Shown: positions 5,786 to 6,067 of the stretch, in pieces
Numbering within the stretch: the stretch's first letter is position 1
How the letters are laid out: every line of letters starts with the position of its first letter
Source of the DNA: Pauljensenia sp.
GTDB taxonomy: Bacteria > Actinomycetota > Actinomycetes > Actinomycetales > Actinomycetaceae
Direction: 5' to 3'
DNA length: 6,067 bases
NCBI GenBank assembly: GCA_029983625.1
Contig: JASBZF010000091.1
Location: forward strand, 1-6,067
Notes under the pieces: generated by a model
The model's database searches: none
Told to the model about the DNA's origin: nothing
The model's input: the letters and a program-made list of their open reading frames with translations, nothing else
Position numbers and translations under genes: made by a program

Positions 5786-6067
5786 TTACTGGTCTGTTGA
5801 GACAATCGGACATGGCACTCCGGTTCGTGCGTGACACTCGTAGCCTTCGGGATTCTTGTGGAGGTATTTTTGGTGGTATTCCTCGGCGTACCAGAAAGTG
5901 CCTGCGTGGTCGGCGGGAGCAACCTGTGTGGCAATGGGACCAAATCCTTGCGCTTTGAGAACATCCTGGTAGGCGTTCCTGGCACGAAGCGCCACTTCAA
6001 GCTGTTCGGGCGTTGAAGTCCAGATCGCGCTGCGATACTGAGGACCGAGGTCGTTTCCCTGTCCTTC
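5786..6067 (-). CDS. msrA: Peptide-methionine (S)-S-oxide reductase MsrA, C-terminal part
   Basis: Repairs oxidised methionine by reducing the S epimer of methionine sulfoxide in free or protein-bound form, using cysteine chemistry recycled by thioredoxin. Reading the minus strand from the window edge gives 93 residues ending at TAA (5788-5786). They begin EGQGNDLGPQYRSAIW, the conserved QGNDxGxQYRS block. FWYAEEYHQKYLHKNP and GYECHARTGVPCP follow; the latter contains the two C-terminal cysteines expected to act as resolving cysteines. The N-terminal half with the catalytic GCFWG motif lies beyond 6067. An internal GTG at 5995 gives an open frame, but it is not the real start because the conserved sequence continues upstream without a stop. 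The gene converges on the FKBP gene. No stop or frameshift is seen in the visible part. Confidence 0.96.
   Translation of the reverse strand, partial: EGQGNDLGPQYRSAIWTSTPEQLEVALRARNAYQDVLKAQGFGPIATQVAPADHAGTFWYAEEYHQKYLHKNPEGYECHARTGVPCPIVSTDQ

Noticed and set aside
1..6067. Mobile element, CRISPR array, toxin-antitoxin or defence cassette
   Set aside because: No transposase, integrase, direct-repeat array or paired small genes are visible; all supported proteins belong to known housekeeping or stress families, apart from DUF501, which has no assigned function.

Overview
The window looks like an ordinary chromosomal stretch from a high-GC Gram-positive bacterium (Actinomycetota). I would guess the Actinomycetaceae or a near relative, because GC is moderate for the phylum and TTA leucine codons are used in most of the genes. 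The phylum assignment rests on gene order: septum-formation protein, DUF501 protein, Ppx/GppA phosphatase, then a tRNA-Leu. The same order of the three proteins follows enolase in Mycobacterium tuberculosis (Rv1023-Rv1026), so the terminator hairpin at the left edge probably closes an eno gene lying just outside the window.

Layout. 1-24: a GC-rich hairpin ending the upstream gene. 25-302: an AT-richer leader without a convincing gene. 303-2725: a plus-strand operon of divIC/ftsB-like, DUF501 and ppx, with gaps of 79 and 46 bases. 2745-2817: a tRNA gene on the minus strand, facing the ppx end, with anticodon UAA but a short (class I) variable loop. 2818-3001: intergenic, with a possible -10 element and a good ribosome binding site for the next gene. 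3002-4327: Na+/H+ antiporter nhaA. 4399-5304: a Bax inhibitor-1/YccA family membrane protein. 5341-5739: an FKBP-type prolyl isomerase, 36 bases after the previous stop. 5748-5781: a perfect 13-bp hairpin between convergent genes. 5786-6067: the C-terminal part of methionine sulfoxide reductase msrA on the minus strand, cut by the window edge.

How the genes fit together. The first operon pairs a divisome protein with polyphosphate/(p)ppGpp metabolism and a conserved cysteine-rich protein of unknown function. The second half is a loose group of envelope and stress-homeostasis genes (pH/sodium, membrane calcium/stress, protein folding, methionine repair). I see no phage, transposon, CRISPR array, toxin-antitoxin pair or defence cassette, and no evidence of a new multi-gene system. 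The items most worth a second look are the class-I-shaped tRNA-Leu(UAA), the long basic N-terminal tail of the DivIC protein, the DUF501 cysteine pattern, and a 9-bp inverted repeat straddling the divIC stop codon.
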